The notes below the pieces were generated by a model. That model made no database searches. It saw only the letters and a program-made list of their open reading frames with translations, and had not been told where the DNA came from. A program made the position numbers and the translations under genes. From Aureispira anguillae (GTDB taxonomy: Bacteria; Bacteroidota; Bacteroidia; Chitinophagales; Saprospiraceae), in contig NZ_AP026868.1 in NCBI RefSeq assembly GCF_026000115.1, forward strand, positions 1 through 64,000: a DNA stretch of 64,000 bases, in the 5' to 3' direction. Below are positions 62,500 through 64,000 of this stretch, piece after piece; the first letter of the stretch is position 1; every line of letters starts with the position of its first letter.

Positions 62500-62820
62500 G
62501 ATTAGTTAGTGCGCTTCGCTCATTATCCCCTGCGGTCATGAGCGCTGCGCTTAGTTGTTCCCTGCGGTCGTGAGATAGTCGTTTAGTTTTTTGAAGAAAA
62601 ACATAAAAAAACAGTGCCTTTCCTTTGCAGCTTTTAGCTGCAAGCTGATGCAGTTCGCTATTGTTTATGCATTGTGTTGATTATTAGTATTTTAGTTTTT
62701 ATTAACAAAGATGTACCTTATTGATAATCAACTGCGATTAGCTTCGTTGCTATTGCGTGGTTACTACGTGAGCCAGCAAGCTCTGTTCGGTTTTCTCACG
62801 AAGTAATGTTTAATAGAATA
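62500..62820. repeat. Cluster of hairpin-forming, relatively GC-rich elements
   Basis: An island of higher GC in A/T-rich non-coding DNA. It contains an imperfect long hairpin (GCGC..CGCTCAT with ATGAGCG..GCGC, about 62508-62551). A motif CCCTGCGGTC(A/G)TGAG occurs twice (near 62526 and 62562). A perfect hairpin TTGCAGCT/AGCTGCAA lies at 62625-62643, and a CGTGAG...CTCACG pair near 62766-62805. The repeated motif suggests a dispersed repeat family or a structured RNA. No ORF is present. Confidence 0.5.
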
Positions 62821-63044
62821 ATGAAAAAAGGGCTAGTCCTAAAATAAAGGCTAAAAAATTATAGTTTTGTTTCTTTAACTGTCTAATTTTAAATTATTTG
62901 TAGGCGAGTATAAAGCTTTGGGAACTTATTTTTTTTAAAAAAAAGGTTCTTTGTTCGAAAAAAAAAAAATTATGTTTGTGCCTAGGTGATGAATATGAAT
63001 CTCACTTATGTACAATTTTTATCATTGGGGGATGATAAAGTTAT

Positions 63045-63080
63045 AAAGGCTATTTCAAAATAAAAGGAATAGCCTTTTTT
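63045..63080 (+). terminator. Intrinsic terminator without an upstream + strand gene
   Basis: AAAGGCTATT (63045-63054) pairs perfectly with AATAGCCTTT (63068-63077), followed by T residues. The nearest annotated gene is on the - strand at 62376, so this implies an undetected short + transcript or a relic. Confidence 0.65.
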
Positions 63081-63173
63081 TCTAAATAGAAGAGGATACT
63101 TTTTTATTTAAAAGCTCTAATACGTTCTTAACTTGCCAAAAGAATTTTTTATGGAAAATAATAAACTAGGATT

Positions 63174-63292
63174 TACCTTTGATGGTAGAACAATTTGATA
63201 CCTTTTATCTCCTATACTATTTAGGATGTTATGAGATAAATAAGATAAGTTTAAGAAGAACCATGTGAGATTTTTTCTCATGTGGTTTTTTT
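63174..63292 (+). ncRNA. Possible ~105-nt small transcript
   Basis: TACCTTTG (63174-63181) matches the -7 box; the -33 region is weak (ATGG at about the right place). A perfect terminator stem CCATGTGAGA/TCTCATGTGG with a T-run lies at 63260-63292. No ORF of note lies between. It directly precedes the 100-bp repeat array. Confidence 0.25.
63260..63292 (+). terminator. Intrinsic terminator before the repeat array
   Basis: ACCATGTGAGA and TCTCATGTGGT form a perfect stem with a short T loop, followed by TTTTTTG. Confidence 0.7.
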
Positions 63293-63314
63293 GTAGCCTT
63301 CTTTATTTTTTGGC

Positions 63315-63818
63315 ACAAAAAAGGGCTTCAAAAAATATTTCATTTAAGAAGCCCCAGGAACACCACACTCCATTATATTGTATAGGTAAAGCGCTAAAGC
63401 GCCACATAATTTTCAAAAAAAGGGCTTCGGAAAAACCTTTTGTTTAAGAAGCCCCAGGAACACCACACTCCATTATATTGTATAAGTAAAGCGCCAAAGC
63501 GCCACATAATTTTCAAAAAAAGGGCTTCGGAAAAACCTTTTGTTTAAGAAGCCCCAGGAACACCACACTCCATTATCTTGTATAGGTAAAGCGCCAGAGC
63601 GCCACATAATTTTCAAAAAAAGGGCTTCGGAAAAACCTTTTGTTTAAGAAGCCCCAGGAACACCACACTCCATTATATTATATAGGTAAAGCGCTAAAGC
63701 GCCACATAATTTTCAAAAAAAGGGCTTCGGAAAAACCTTTTGTTTAAGAAGCCCCAGGAACACCACACTCCATTATCTTGTATAGGTAAAGCGCTAGAGC
63801 GCCACATAATTTTTAAAA
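63315..63818. repeat. Five tandem 100-bp units, each with two hairpins
   Basis: CACCACACTC recurs at 63361, 63461, 63561, 63661 and 63761, an exact 100-bp period. Each unit contains hairpin A, GGGCTTC...GAAGCCC with an 18-19 base loop (first at 63323, then 63422, 63522, 63622, 63722), and hairpin B, GCGC-(T/C)A(A/G)A-GCGC (63391, 63491, 63591, 63691, 63791). Hairpin B stems never change while the 4-base loop does (TAAA, CAAA, CAGA, TAAA, TAGA). The first unit is the most diverged. The period is not a multiple of three and no reading frame spans the array, so it is not protein-coding. Confidence 0.9.
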
Positions 63819-63949
63819 AACATTAGTTAAACAATCTCTATTTGATAAGTTTGAGAGAGAGAACTATTGTAGAGTCGCATCAAAAATGCTTTCCCCCTAA
63901 AAAGATTGAAACATTTTTTTACAATCTAAAAATAGGGAAGTACAATAAG

Positions 63950-64000
63950 ATGTCGGTTAAGAAAACTACCCCCCCTAAAAAAAAAATTTTTATTAAGTAT
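63950..64000 (+). CDS. Possible start of a gene cut by the window end
   Basis: ATG at 63950 opens a frame of 17 codons to the last base (MSVKKTTPPKKKIFIKY) without a stop. It is too short to identify. A hairpin GATTG/CAATC lies ~30 bp upstream. Given the >500 bp gap before it, a gene start here is plausible. Confidence 0.35.
   Translation, partial: MSVKKTTPPKKKIFIKY

Noticed and set aside
63265-63447. 60-residue + strand ORF in the tandem array
   Set aside because: It runs through terminator and repeat DNA, and the 100-bp period shifts frame each unit, so it is not a real gene.
63315-63818. CRISPR array
   Set aside because: The whole 100-bp unit repeats with few changes; there are no unique spacers and no cas genes.
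1-64000. tRNA or rRNA genes
   Set aside because: No cloverleaf-like or rRNA-like sequence was noticed on reading; a covariance-model scan would be decisive.

Overview
The window reads as chromosome-type DNA from a marine-type member of the Bacteroidota, most likely the Saprospiria (an Aureispira-like organism; this is an inference from gene content, not a database match). Supporting signs are the low GC content, type IX secretion (T9SS) C-terminal sorting tails, SprB-type adhesin repeats, a PorE-like TPR/propeller/OmpA protein, a flexirubin/aryl-polyene-type gene set, bacterial sphingolipid genes, and promoters of the Bacteroidota form TTG-N18-20-TAnnTTTG. I saw no rRNA, tRNA, CRISPR array or complete insertion sequence.

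Layout. 1-8459 (+): a four-gene operon typical of aryl-polyene/flexirubin pigment clusters: an MMPL exporter fused to an acyltransferase and a methyltransferase, a CrtI-like oxidoreductase, a C45-type N-terminal-nucleophile protein and a CoA-ligase-like adenylating enzyme. 8552-14650: secreted proteins, a small membrane protein and a flavin-dependent halogenase-like enzyme. 14755-16186: a serine recombinase with a 12-bp inverted repeat over its promoter, next to a decayed RHS-repeat gene. 16187-20538: the PorE-like protein and tryptophan 2,3-dioxygenase. 20746-23032: a plasmid-style replication module with a putative small RNA, eleven iterons, an inverted-repeat operator over the rep promoter and a Rep_3 initiator gene. 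23127-34603 (-): a 2529-residue T9SS adhesin with six nearly identical 225-bp repeats, another T9SS cargo and a protein ending in an S74 chaperone domain.

34982-48075 (-): one long Wzx/Wzy-type exopolysaccharide locus with an initiating phosphoglycosyltransferase, a half-length TolC-like protein, a Wzz-like protein with a degenerate kinase domain, polymerase, flippase, five glycosyltransferases and a sulfotransferase. It probably makes a sulfated polymer. 49075-55304: an ECF sigma factor with an anti-sigma-like TPR partner, an M48-like metalloprotease, an unknown 138-residue protein, and an NtrC-type response regulator with an Hpt protein. 56000-59829: the three ceramide-pathway genes (GNAT-like ceramide synthase, serine palmitoyltransferase, CerR-like reductase). 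60018-62376: a KilA-N protein whose gene holds a perfect 32-bp palindrome, and a long helical-repeat protein. 62377-64000: hairpin-rich non-coding DNA, a tandem array of five 100-bp units each carrying two hairpins, and the first codons of a gene cut by the window end.

The least explained parts are the iteron origin inside chromosome-like DNA, the 100-bp hairpin array, the KilA-N palindrome, the recombinase inverted repeat and the orphan small transcript at 20783-20930.
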